Shown piece after piece: positions 37,223-48,900 of a stretch of DNA of 64,000 nucleotides. Source of the DNA: Rhyacichthys aspro (lineage: Eukaryota > Chordata > Actinopteri > Gobiiformes > Rhyacichthyidae); the NCBI GenBank assembly GCA_036850595.1, contig CM072156.1, positions 12,472,326 through 12,536,325 of the forward strand, in the 5' to 3' direction. The position numbers and the translations under genes are program-made. The notes under the pieces are model-generated. The model had not been told where the DNA came from and did no database searches. It saw only the letters and a program-made list of their open reading frames with translations. Numbering within the stretch: position 1 is the stretch's first letter; each line of letters starts with the position of its first letter.

Positions 37223-39379
37223 CTTAGGCCAGGCAACCACCAGATTGTTGCCTTGGACGTGCCCATAGTGGAAACAGATGGGACGGGGTGCTCTGTGGCA
37301 GATCAGTTATTATGGTCAGACGAAGGGGGCGCGTTATGGAAAATCTTCCTTGTGAGGAAATCCATCATGGTTTATTCCTATGGGAAAACACTGTTAAAAA
37401 AAAAAAAAAGTAATCAATGAAGGACTTTGTAAAAGTTTTTGAATGCAACACACTAACACATCACAGATACTTTCCATCTTGAAGTAGCTCTGTCTGAATT
37501 TCCAAATGCTCGCAGTAGTTTCATATTGAAGATCGAAGCCATCGTTTATTCTAAATCTCATCTTCGCTGCATTTGCAATATTTGCAGTCAGTGTATTTGC
37601 CGAAGTAGTAAAATAATCGAGAAGATGACAAAGAAGAGCAAAGAGTGATGCATCGCCAGTGGTATCAACGTCCTGGGACCGGAGGATGAGAATAGAGAGA
37701 GGCAGAGGAGCCTGCTGGGAGAACACAACAGCTCTGTGCGTCCCACTGCAGAGAGAGCGAGGCAGAAGAAGACACAATGCAATATTCTCTTTGGAATTAA
37801 TTCACTGTCTCTTCTCCGAGAGCATCTAATTTAGTGTTGCCTGCCTTCCTCACTGTCTCATTCTGCCCCTCGCGCTCTTCGTCTCTCCCACTTTCTTCAT
37901 CCATCTCCTTTACTATCTCACCCCACGCCGCCGTTCCCCCTCTGCCTCAGTCCGCCCTAGGCCTTTGTTAGGCTGCCTTTGTGGCGAGTGCAAAAGAAAG
38001 ACACAGGCCTTGAAACATGACTCAGGCAGTGTGATTGGGAGGGAGAACACGAGAACCTGCAGACATGGGAGATGAGAGAGGGGAGCGAGAGGATATGAAA
38101 AAGCAGTTCTCCCCCTGTGAGAAGCTGAGAGAGGAGAGCGCATACTGATGGGAACAGAGCGGGCAGTAAGAAGTGGCAGTTATCCCCTTATCCAGTGTTT
38201 TACAGAGGTTAACCTCATTAAAATTGTGGTTATGGAAATGCTGTGGGCAGGAGACATAATAAAGCCTCATGCCAATAGAACATGCTCGGTCTGACTTCAT
38301 ACATTTTTTAGTTTTTTCGTTACTTCCTCCATTCTAAAGGTGTTGAACCCTCCATGCCAAATTTCAAACAAAGGATCTGATCTTTGAAGCCTTCGCATGT
38401 GCAGAAGAGACGTGGCCACAGTCAAAACATGGCATCCATTTTAGTGCCTGAAATAAAAACAGTTAAATAAGTCAAAAATGAGAAGGTCACTGTGTTTTCC
38501 AGCCCGTTGCTCATCCCAAATGGGTCCCCATGGCCCAAATGAGGATGGATGTTATGTGAAGAGGATTTGCTGGTCTGAGCTTGTGCTTCTCAACGCGTCA
38601 AACCAAGAGAGGACAAGGGCAAAAGAGACAAGAGGAGTCGTGCTGGAAGATGGACTGACTTTTGTAGATTATACCAGTGCAAAGGATTGGATTGAGCCGT
38701 AGGAATTGCTGAATGTGAGCGTAGGCTAATAGTCATCGCTGGGAGGAAGTTAACAGGCCTTTACTGCACTGGTGCTTCAGGCTAATCCTCTATGTTTTTG
38801 ACTCTTGTAACAAAATGATAAATCTGTAAATCATAAAAGACTCATAAGTAGTATTAAAATGTATTAGTCTTTTAGAAATGATGACAGAACAAGTGCAAAA
38901 TGTGCAGTATAAATGACTGGTTGTCAAGGACGACACACTGTTTTCCTTAAGTTGGAAGAAAATAAAAGAATTCAGCGAGTCAACAAACACAGGCGTCGAC
39001 ATCACAGTTTCCAAATGCCTCCACACTGTGTTCATGACAGCTCTGTATTAAGTATTTAAAGTGCTGAACATAAACACTTATTTTAATCTTCAGGAATTTA
39101 AATGGCTTCTCCAAAAATTATTAAAAAGGTGAACAACAGAAAAGGTATTGAAAAAGCTTTATTCATCATAAGTAGACCCAATTTCTCCAGGCTTCACAGA
39201 AAACCACAGGGAACGTAAAATGGGTTAGGGAAGGCTGAAGAGGCTGATTATACAATTTAAAGTCTCTATCTGGGAGGCTTTTGAAATTGCTTTACAAGAC
39301 AACGTGAGAGAGTAAGAAGCCACTGAACTCCAGTCTGTAGGTGTGTGGCCAACTTTGAATTTTCACTGTGAATACAATC

Positions 39380-39472
39380 TACACATCCATCCATCTTCTT
39401 CTACTGTGCCCAAACTTCTCCTTCCCTTGTCACTTCCTCCAGCTCCTCAGGGGGCTTTTCAGGTTTCTCAAA
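39380..39472. mobile_element. LINE 3'-end type repeat fragment
   Basis: The sequence ACATCCATCCATCTTCTTCT, then CCCAAACTTCTCCTTCCC and CACTTCCTCCAGCTCCTCAG followed by GGGGCTTTTCAGG, matches a very common teleost repeat (CATCCATCTTCTTCCGCTTA..CCCAGACTTCCCTCTCCC..CACTTCATCCAGCTCTTCC..GGGG). A piece between the CATCC end and the CCCAAACTT part is missing, so the copy has an internal deletion of several tens of bases. The exact LINE family is not certain. Confidence 0.65.
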
Positions 39473-39949
39473 TAGGTAAAATAAAACACAACCCTATTAC
39501 CCTCTTTAAAACAAGTCCTTTTTAATGTTTTCAAAAGGGGCATATTTAGATTTTGACTAAACTGTCCATAGTTTTGACGTGAGCTTACTGTTCTGCAAGC
39601 AACTCTTAGTAATTATGTATGTGTTTAAAAGTATGAAAGGGTGTAATGGCATGATATCGACATAATAAATTAATGCATGAATGTCTTACTTTAATACTTA
39701 GGCAGTTTGTGTGGAAAGTGTGAATCTGTTAGCCCTTACAGTTTCCTGTCCACTGGAAATCTTCAGCATGTTTTTTGAATAAATGTACATAGACATTATC
39801 ATTTCCATTTTATTTTATTTTTATCTTCAAATCCAGTCTTTCACACATCTACCCCAACCGCGAATATATGTTGTTGTTGTTTTTTTGTGTGCTAAAATGT
39901 ACACTGTTTTTTGTAATGAAACGCGACCCTTGATCATTATGTTGGGTAA
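39473..39949. other. Non-coding stretch upstream of CpG-rich region
   Basis: AT-rich DNA with no recognised gene or repeat. An open frame on the + strand (39,783-40,178) runs from here into the CpG-rich region, but its translation has no recognisable domain and it ignores the better start at 40,369. Confidence 0.5.
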
Positions 39950-40425
39950 AATTCGCCGGAAATGGTTCATCCTCATGCATTATTTTGAAGGTGCGCATCG
40001 GAAGCAGAGTTTGCAGATCCGTGCGCTTGCCTTTAACTGTCCGGGAGCGCACACGTCGCTGTCTCCACTCCATCGCACCACTGCGGTAAGAGACGGGAAG
40101 GCAGCACAGGAGCAGGGACCTGCCGCGCACGGTCCACTTGTCCAAGATCAAAACCAACAAGAAAACAACACAAATTAAATGCGCTCGCTTTATTCCACAG
40201 GAGGACTTTACCTTTAACTCATTTTACAGGACGTACAGCGGCGAATATTACTGCTCAGCCCCTACGGAGGAGGGAGAACTTTTGGCTTTTGTTGTATTTT
40301 AGCCCATCTCTTTAACCTTGGAAGTCAGACAGTCACACGGGTTTTGCTCAGAGCGACACGCAGAGAGGATGGGACCGCTACTCCTTTCCTTCGCGCTGTG
40401 TTTGAGCACGGCTGTCCCGCAGCAT
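39950..40425 (+). promoter_or_regulatory. CpG-enriched promoter / 5' leader region
   Basis: CpG dinucleotides, rare in the surrounding DNA, become frequent here (for example TCCGTGCGC, CCGGGAGCGCACACGTCGC, CCGCGCACGG, GCGCTCGC, GCGACACGC). The enrichment ends at the first coding exon. No clear TATA box is visible, which fits a CpG-type vertebrate promoter. From 40,201 to the start codon at 40,369 the leader has no upstream ATG. The transcription start cannot be placed from sequence alone. Confidence 0.6.
40086..40200 (+). other. Possible 115-bp intron in the 5' leader
   Basis: A GCG/GTAAGA donor at 40,086 and a CGCTTTATTCCACAG/GAGG acceptor ending at 40,200 could enclose a short leader intron. 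Splice strength looks acceptable by eye, but a short intron in a CpG-rich leader can also arise by chance. If the transcription start is downstream of 40,086 this call is wrong. Confidence 0.3.
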
Positions 40426-40432
40426 GTGAAAG
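40369..40432 (+). CDS. First coding exon of a secreted or type I membrane protein; possibly TGF-beta receptor type 2
   Basis: The exon starts with ATG in a strong Kozak context (A at -3, G at +4) and encodes 21 codons plus one base before an excellent donor, AAAG/GTGAGT. The peptide starts MGPLLLSFALCLSTA and ends VPQHVK. This is a classic signal peptide: a short start, a hydrophobic core rich in L and F, and small residues near position 15 where cleavage could occur. It lies at the end of a CpG-rich region with no upstream ATG in the near leader, as expected for a first coding exon. The end S-T-A-V-P-Q-H-V-K and the phase-1 junction resemble the first exon of TGF-beta receptor type 2, a serine/threonine kinase receptor whose mature part starts around a P-P-H-V-Q-K motif in mammals. 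That similarity is short, and no cysteine-rich ectodomain or kinase exon is in the window, so other receptors or secreted proteins remain possible. I am fairly sure of the exon (about 0.75) and unsure of the name (about 0.4). Confidence 0.7.
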
Positions 40433-42938
40433 GTGAGTGGGGAAACTGCCTGGATTCGATGCTTTAAACATGACAATATCAGTCCTTTAACGTGAGAGAA
40501 GGGTACAATAATTGGTGGAACCTTTACTCTTTACTCAAGTGTCTGTTAAGATGGATAAGCCCAAATGAATAGGCTTCAATGTTGCGTGGGTTTTACGTGA
40601 TCAAACCAGCCTCTTAATAGCTTCCTCTTTAGAAAACTCTTGTGTGCGCACAAGCCAAGAGTTAATTGGTTTATTTGCGTGTGGAACACTTTCTTGAGTG
40701 GATAATGGCATTTTTAATAGCGCCTGATAAGCATGGCTACAGCCAGTGTTTCACAATGTCTTACTGGAGGGAGATAAGTGCACAGGGCTGCTCCACTATT
40801 CTGATAATCTCCAGCTCTTTGCTCTGCTCCTCTGTGATTCAGCCACAGGATAAAAGAAGCTGTTTAACCAGGTAATGACTCTCTTCTTGTGTGAAAAGAA
40901 AGGGAAATTAACATGGAAAAACACTCACATTTAAGCTTAATACACCCAAGTGGAGATGTTCTTCCTGCAGAGAAGCCCTTATCAGTTGGAGCTAGATACT
41001 GTTATTGACTACAACGTCATCCCAAGAAGGTCAGCCGCACATTGAAAGTCTAATGACCGCCCAAAAAAAGCCAGCCTGTGAGGATCAGTTCAAATAATCC
41101 CACATCCAAGCCACCTTTGCCCTTTGCAGAGATGGAATAAGCCTCCTGTTGCTGTAAATTTTCCATGTCCAGTGAAGAACAGTGCGCTACCTGTGAGATT
41201 TCAATGGAAGGGAAGAAAAAGGAAGCTGTGTGGCCCCTATGGAAGTGGGTCATGCCATCTTCCCTGTCTCCGTTCATTGGCGACATGCTTGCCTCGGGAG
41301 TCACACACGTCAGACAGCCTTCAGTCTCTTGAACCAGCAGTGTTCCTTCAGCAGAGTTTCTAAGGCCCCCTAAGCCTGGCCGTGTCAACTTCGAGTCTGC
41401 CGTTACAAGACATAATACTCCCTGCCCGGCTGGCGTAATGAGTGCACGGCAAAGCAGGGAGCCCTGGTGCCATGGGTCGTTTTGTTTCAACACGCGGCGA
41501 GTTAAAAATACCCCTCAGCTAGTACCTTAATTAATCATATTCCTGTAAATGTGGATGTCGTAAAGGGAGTCTGTCTATTTAGCCAGTTGATTTGTGGAAG
41601 CAAATGGAGTAGGGAGACTTTTGTTGAGTTGAAATGGTAATCTTGTAGCTAACAGCCAAACCTAGACTGTGATCATTAGAGAGGGTTTCTTTTGGGGAAT
41701 CTTCAAATGCCACATCCCGTACTTAACCTTTTTTTTCCTCCCTGGCCTCGAAGTAGCAGGTGCCTTTCGAGACAGGTGCTAACAAACACTCTATTGAGGA
41801 TGTCACGGGCTAGCTTTGTTCTCTAAAACAAATTGATGGGGTAGAAACATTCGCCTTCAGGTAAAAGACACTGCATTGTTCCAAGTCAGTGTGCAATACA
41901 TCACTTCCTCTGGCTGGTTACTGGTACTGACACCCACACATTGTTTGGCATCCTGTCTGTTGTGCTGGACAGAGCAGCCACGGGTGCACTCACGGGTCCA
42001 CTTTATGGAAATGTAAGATTTTGCTTGTTTGCGAGGGATGCGCTTAGAATGAGTGGTTGTATGTCTTCATTTTAGTTTCAGTTTTGTCGTAATAGCTGAG
42101 CAATTAGTGCCTTTTAGCCAAATGGACAGCCATCTGGAAAGGCTGTGTTATTGTCTGTTTCTGATGAATGACGATTCGTTTAGATACCGTTGGATTTTTC
42201 GGATTCTCACCCAATGCAGCTGATCACACTGAATTGGAAATGCTACAGTTTCTGTAATGTATTGTGTTGATTAGCGTGATTTATTCCAACACAATGGATT
42301 TAACAGGGAGGCACAGCAAAGAGGGAAGGTGTCAAATCACAGCGAGATTCCAGGTTTAATGTGAGTGTTCATGTTCTCTCTGCTGATATAGGTTTCCATT
42401 AAATAATATTTACATTTGATCTCCTATAGGGCTAGAATTGCCTTGAATAAAGTTGTGAAAATATAAAATGGTGTGTTTAATACGTCGGGCAAAAGACTGG
42501 TGTATCTGGATAAAGAAAAGACCAGGAAGTTTTGGAGAAGTCAGAAATCAAAGTTGCTGTTTAAAATGTTACTACAATTCAATTTGAAGTCCGATTATTT
42601 TAGTTGTTTTGTTGTTAAATACATGAGATCCTGAAGCATGCTCTCATCTATCTATCTCTCGTTATTTACAGGCCAATGAAGGTTATGGGTGATATTCATT
42701 TGACTTTTAATAACCGTGCTAGCACCTTCGACAGCGGCTTATTCGCTGCTTTAAAATGGCACCGTGTTTAATCAGCAGAGAGAGGTCAGGGCTGTCAGAT
42801 CAGCAGCCATGATAACCTAAGAAATCTTATTGGACGACAACCCACACATGAGGCTATGCACCATGGGATATCAGTAAAATATCTGCTTAGTGGTCTGACG
42901 TGTCTCAATGTGTCCTCTATGGCGTTATTGTTACAGTA

Positions 42939-42954
42939 TGTGTGTGTGTGTGTG
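42939..42954. repeat. (TG)n microsatellite
   Basis: Eight TG units in an uninterrupted run inside the first intron. Probably length-variable. Confidence 0.85.
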
Positions 42955-45900
42955 AGCGCAACACTTTATTGGGCCCTTCACTGTCAGTGCAGATGTTCTT
43001 TAATGCCGTTAATATTAGAAGGAGAGCTCATTTGTCTCCTGGCCTGACAAGTTAATGAATATAGTGCTAAGTCTTTGCTGTGGCCGGGCATCTTGTCCTG
43101 CCCACATTTCATGGCTGACTTATTGGAAGGGCACCACAGGGACAGCTACGGGAACTCACATCTTTAAAAGTGCTTACAAGATAACTTTCATATGCCTCTG
43201 GGCACTGTGTTAAAACAAGTCGTACAAGTCAAAAGCATTCAGACGGTTAAAAAAAGAAGAAAAAAAAAAAGTGTCTTCCATTTCTGTTCACCATTCATCC
43301 ACCGAATACCCAGGATGTTCAGGTCCTCCGGTTCTTAAAACAGCATGTAACATTATGACAGGTGACTCAAGCTGCGGTCTTCTTTGCATTGTAATTTTGC
43401 CTGCATTAGACTGTGACAGCGCCGGCCGACCCCCTTGGATGAGTAAAATGATTATAAGGAGGTTTCGTTTGTAGTGTCGGCTCATGTTAAGGCTGCGAGA
43501 ACATAGCAGCTCTCCTTTTTTTAATTTGAATATTAAAAGGACCACATGTTGAGCTTTAGTAATCCCACTAATTCATCCTAACTGTCCAAGGTGAGAAAGT
43601 GTGTCAATCTTACCAGTGTCTGGGGCATCATTTGCGTTCTGGCGCTGTGTAAACGGCCCCTCGACTTGGATTTAAAAACTAAATATAGCTCAGAGAGTGT
43701 TTGTTTAACTGATGATAGAACAAGCATAAAGCTATATTAACTGTCAAGGTGATGCGGGGAATAAAGAAAAAACTGATTCAGGAAGACGTCAAGGAATTAT
43801 TTGATCAAATGTACTTTTGACAACAGTGTCATTGTTTGAAATTCATCTTCGCCGGTGAAAATCAGAGTTAGTCATATTGCATGTCTCTTTATGGAGGACT
43901 GCTTTATCTGCTGTGAAAGGTTTACATAGTGTTATACAGAATAAAATCAACCTTCTGTCAAAATGGCTTAATTAAATCATTTTCAAGACCAGCGTTATGG
44001 TCACACATTAAACAAATGTTCTAAACAAATTGTTCTTTTCTAATATACTTTGCAGTAGAATTAGCAAAGCATTAGGGCACAAAATGTCTCTGAAAAGAAC
44101 AAATGTGTTTTATAGCTGTCATTCTTCACCCCTGTTCTGCTCTTTCTTGCTTCTGCTTGGAAAAAATGAAAATGAAAAGTGCATCATTCTGTTCTTGTTA
44201 ACTTGTTCTGTGTAATTACAGAAACTCTTTATGGGAGCCCGACCAAAATCCTGCTGCTTAATTCTATGAGAAAGAAAGAAGACGAATGTGTGTTGTTTGT
44301 TGTGAGTGGCACATTTCTCGTTTATTCTGCCAACTTGAGCTCTCTGTTTGGAAACACATGGCCTTGAATGCTCAGCTGTGCACCGGGCGACTGCCTCTGT
44401 TGAATTCATTATTTCACAAAGGTGTACGGCTTACTACATCGAGAATCGGTCAAGGGCAGTTTGTATTATCAAAAGAAATTGTAACTTTTTTTGTCCTCGT
44501 TTAACAGTGTCTATAAAAAGTGACCGTGGATACTGTATGTACCAGTGTTTGTAAGGAGAATGCATTGACAAGCATCAGGGAGGAGCTTATTCCATTCGTC
44601 CCATAAGCTAACTGAAATCTGGTGTGGTCATGTCATCACAATAACAAACATTAATTATGATTGTTGGCCATGGACACAACAGTCCTCCTTTAAACAGCAA
44701 ATCAATCAGCAACCTGTAAACATCATATATATCATTTCAGAGCATACACTACAGAATTGATGTAGTTTCAGATGCTGAGATGTGGTTTACATTTTAACTT
44801 GCTTGCTCCATGAAGTTTAGCCTGCGTTAGTCAAAGTAAGATTGAGGAGCTTTGCTTTTGTCTGATAATGTGTCTCTGTTGGGCTCTGAAACACTGCTGC
44901 ATTTTCAATAAGCCCAATCTACTTATGTGAGATCACATGGCTGCAGGTGGCTTATGCTCTTACTCCAGTGAGCCCTGAGGAGATGTAGGTCTCCTTGTTG
45001 TTATTCTGAAGACGCACGTCGGCTGAGAACCAGTCAATAACAGAAAAGACATCAGGGTTAAAGATGGAGGGTTAATTAAATAGAACTGTAAATCTTTGAG
45101 TGATGCTAGTTTAAGAGGTAACTCGTTGAAATCTAATGCCATCATGTTCTGTTTGCCATTTCCTAGTTACAGTGGATATTTCTTGTTTTGTTTTTACATT
45201 ATTGTAAAGTGATAAGCTCTGCACCATACAGTATGTTTTTTGTTTCTTTGGCAGCTCAGTAGAGTGGGTTTGAAACTTGGAGACGTAACCCAGAAATGTC
45301 ATCACACAAATTTTTAGGCTGCAGTTCAGGCGGAGATGTGCATGCAGACTTCACTTATTTGCCAACAGCAAATATGCTTTTATTATACCTGTTCTGTGTG
45401 ATTCTGCTTAGTACCAATAGTGTGGTACAAGGCACCATACTGACTGTTGTTTGGATAATAGCTGTGCCTGCTCAAAAAAAAAAAAAAATTCCCAACAATC
45501 AGAACGGTGATGCCATGGTGATGGAAGATTGGAGGGATGTGTTTTTAGAGAGGGAGCCTAAATCTTTTCGATTCCTCTTGAAGTCTCTAGTTCTAAACAG
45601 TAGCAGAGAAAAGAGGAAGGAAGGGCAGACAAAGGGTGAAAGCCCTAGTAGCTAAGATGAAAATAGCCTTTCATATGAAGTTCAATGAACAGCACACACT
45701 TATGTCCAGATATTCACAATAACTCTCAAGAGAAAACTCCAAAATATTCAGCTCAAGGTCCAAGTGTATTTTTTTTTATAAAAATGGGTTATATTGGGAT
45801 ACAGCTTCAAACCAGGATTCAACTTCCAATGAAGCTGCTCATAGTAGACTCTGTCCGACTGTGTGAAGCTAAAGCAACACAGAGTAACAAATAACTGATG

Positions 45901-48900
45901 CACAATGAGAGTCAGAAGTGGCAAAGTGACATTCGTCAGTTTGGAAAGACAGTGCTACTCTGCATCAGAAGGAAGCCGAGCAATGTGGCGTTAATGAGCA
46001 GCAGTGGCAGGAGTAATGCCCACTGGCTCCAGCTCATTTGTAAAATACAAAACAAAAAAATGCTTGTAGCTGAAGATGTTTGTGCATATGTTCTGTTTGT
46101 CTATTTTACAGTGGTAGAGTCAGAGCAGAATGAAAACAATGTTTTCAATGCTTTTGGGAATTCTTGGTAAAGGTCAAGGTATATTTAATAATATTCCTGT
46201 CTTCGTACTCATTAAGCAGTGTTAAACAGAGCTTTAACTCTTATTTTTGAATGATTCTCTCCCAGACATTATTATTTTATTAAACATTTTATTATATATT
46301 ATTAAACATATACTCTTCTTTTGTACTGTATTGTCTGGGGCCATTTATTGCACATGAATTAATGAAGAAATATCTTCCATCTCAAACTGCCTGTTTAAAA
46401 AGTTCATATCTAGTTCATTTTCATATTGTTCAGCCTGTTCCACTGACATCATTCACCAACATCTTGTTCTCTTTTTGCTTCTAAGTTAACAGTTAGTACA
46501 GCTTTTTGCTGTCTGTATTATTCACCACTGTTTGAGGTGTATAAAATATTAAATAGTATGATCTTTCTACCCTTTCTCAGATGTTCTCTGCAGGTAAAAT
46601 GCAAAGAAAATAACATTTATATGACTACACAATGATTGTGTGAAATCAAGTCTCCTATGTTGAGACGGTGAATTGTCTGACAACTTAAATTAGCATGTGA
46701 AAAAGTTCAAAAGTTAAAATAGCACCGTGTATTTTTAACCAGGCTCACTGCGCTGTATGATATCTCACTCGTCTTTTTTCTTTCGCACAACAGAGACGCT
46801 AATTTTAACCCATTTCAGAGTTAGCTGCCGGGCCTCTGTGTCACTCGCTGTGATGTTGTGAACAAAACTATCCAAGTGTTTTGATGTTCTGTAATTAGCC
46901 ATGCCTCCACAACAGGCCTGATAGACCACTGTGTGTTGAGCCTCACTTTGCTTAACATTATAGCTTGTTGCAATGCATAGCTCAGAGCAGTGGGGGTGTC
47001 ATATAAGTGGATGGATGATCAGGAATAAATGCTGTAACTACCTCTTTCATTTGCAGTTGTCTAGAATAACAACATAACAACCTGAAAACAAACAAGACAG
47101 AATTTTGTAACTAATTAAAAGACCAAAGCAATGCAACATAACAATGGCGACCTTTGCTCTGAGTAATATGCTTATATGGCTTCAGGAATATAATTAACAG
47201 AAGTTTTAATGGCTGCAGAATACTGACCTGTGAAGCAAACTTGTGGCTTTAATAGTCCACAGTTGGTTTTGTTAAAAGCTGTCCTCTTGAACTAAATCAT
47301 GGTTTCTCCCTTGAGACTTCCATCACTGTTTATCACTGTTGACAACCACTTACTCAATTTTACTTACTCAGTTTATTAATTTATTGTTAGGTTTTATTTT
47401 TGGCTGCTCTCACCCACATGCATCTCTTATTCATTCAACCAATTCACTCAAAGATGTGACTGGAATATGAAAACCTAGAGCAACTTCCCTTGATTTTGTC
47501 AGAAAAGATTATTTTGTACATTACTACTATGTACTATTTTTTTTGTACATTTTGAATCAGTGGGCTGCTTTGGCAGACTGCATTTGTGCAGTAGAATATT
47601 CCTTTCATCCAAAATGCCACACGGAAAACATCACGATAACAAGAGAGCTAATGAGGTAAACATTTAACGAACAGGGTCACAGAAGAGCCTTAATGTGCTG
47701 ATGAATATGCATTAATCCGGCGAATTAGTGGCACGCTTTTTGACTAAAATGCTTTTTCCTTTGCCTGTTTTCTCATTGCGCGTCTGCTAATGTGCAGCGA
47801 CGTTCCCATCACAGCTTCCTCTTCAGTGGTTGCTGTGAGGATGCAGATGAGATGTTAGGCCCACTTCTTTATACATGTTTGATGAACCTTTTTATGCCAC
47901 TTCTGGGATACTAGCGTGAATGTGGGAGATCGTGCCTGGGAAAAAAAGGTACAAAACATGAGAGATGTCCAAGTTTGTAATGAGGCTAGCAAGGCTCTCC
48001 TGGCTCATGAGCAAAGTAGGGCATCTGTAATGAGCGTGCAGAAAGACGGGGGTGGGTGGAGGGCAGACCAAATGCACAGGCGTGTTTCAAACCTGAATGA
48101 GCTGAAAGCTAACTTTAGCTGTCCGGTAGAAGGGGTGTCAATCAGTGCTCTCACACGACGGGAGATACCGAACCAATCCCGTAATTACCACTGGAATTGC
48201 TGCATTTTTCCACAAATAGCTCGCTTCTGCTTCTTCACTACAGTGGACAGATAGATGGTGCAAAAGCTAATGCTGTCAGTCAGCAGGAGTGAAAACCAAC
48301 AACACAGTGTCATTGTTGAATAGCTTTAAAGGACTTCAAATCATTAATTCATAGAAGAGAACACTCAAGTTGGGGCTCAGCTCATTCAGTTTGGACACCA
48401 CTGGGTGACACCAACAAATAAAAGTCTTATTCCACAGCTGTGTCTTCTTTCACAGTTGGACATGTCACATTGTGTTTATTTAATGGCCACAAGTTAAAGT
48501 CTTAAGGCACTAAAATACTGAGCATATACTGGGTCATATTTTTATCTCATGCTGAAAAGTCTACACTAGTTAAAAGACCGGTGAAACCTGCATCAGGAGG
48601 AGCATTTGTTTTGTTCGCCTCAGGCTGTGTTTAAACATTCAAAGCTCAAGCATAACTCTCGTGTGTTTAGCATGTTCATTGACTTTTTCCACATTAACCA
48701 TTCTGCTCTTGCTCAGCTGCACACAGTCCTCGACCAGTCCATCACGAGTCCAGTTGAATTTACTTTGACTTGGTTTTTGGGTCACCTGCTGGCTTCCTGA
48801 AATCCCCTAACACTGGCTTTGATAAAAGCAGAAGGTATTATGTGCCATTACAGAGCAATCAGAGCTCCAGTCAGCTTCATCAGGTGTTAGCATGACTTGA

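Larger units (their letters stand above)
33236..39379. other. Non-coding stretch with possible regulatory segments
   Basis: No gene could be supported. The part 33,655-34,299 keeps a minus-strand frame of 214 codons open, but the translation has no domain I recognise. The parts 37,394-37,777 and 37,913-38,300 are also relatively balanced in base composition. A poly(T) tract lies at about 35,361-35,374, a G-rich run at 37,203-37,222 and an A run at 37,397-37,409. Since the stretch lies immediately upstream of a candidate promoter, distal enhancers are plausible but unproven. Confidence 0.5.

Noticed and set aside
37394..37777. 127-codon - strand frame
   Set aside because: It ends in a poly-phenylalanine run that is only the translated A tract at 37,397-37,409, and the rest matches nothing recognised.
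39783..40178. 131-codon + strand frame reaching into the promoter region
   Set aside because: It starts in AT-rich DNA, has no domain, and the start at 40,369 with Kozak context, signal peptide and donor is far better supported.
41050..41493. 147-codon open frame on the - strand inside the first intron
   Set aside because: The translation has no recognisable domain, no signal peptide and no supported splice context. It lies just downstream of a CpG-rich promoter, where higher GC content lowers stop frequency.
44505..44540. CAGTGTCTATAAAAAGTG resembling a Tc1/mariner end
   Set aside because: No matching inverted end or TA-flanked partner was found nearby.
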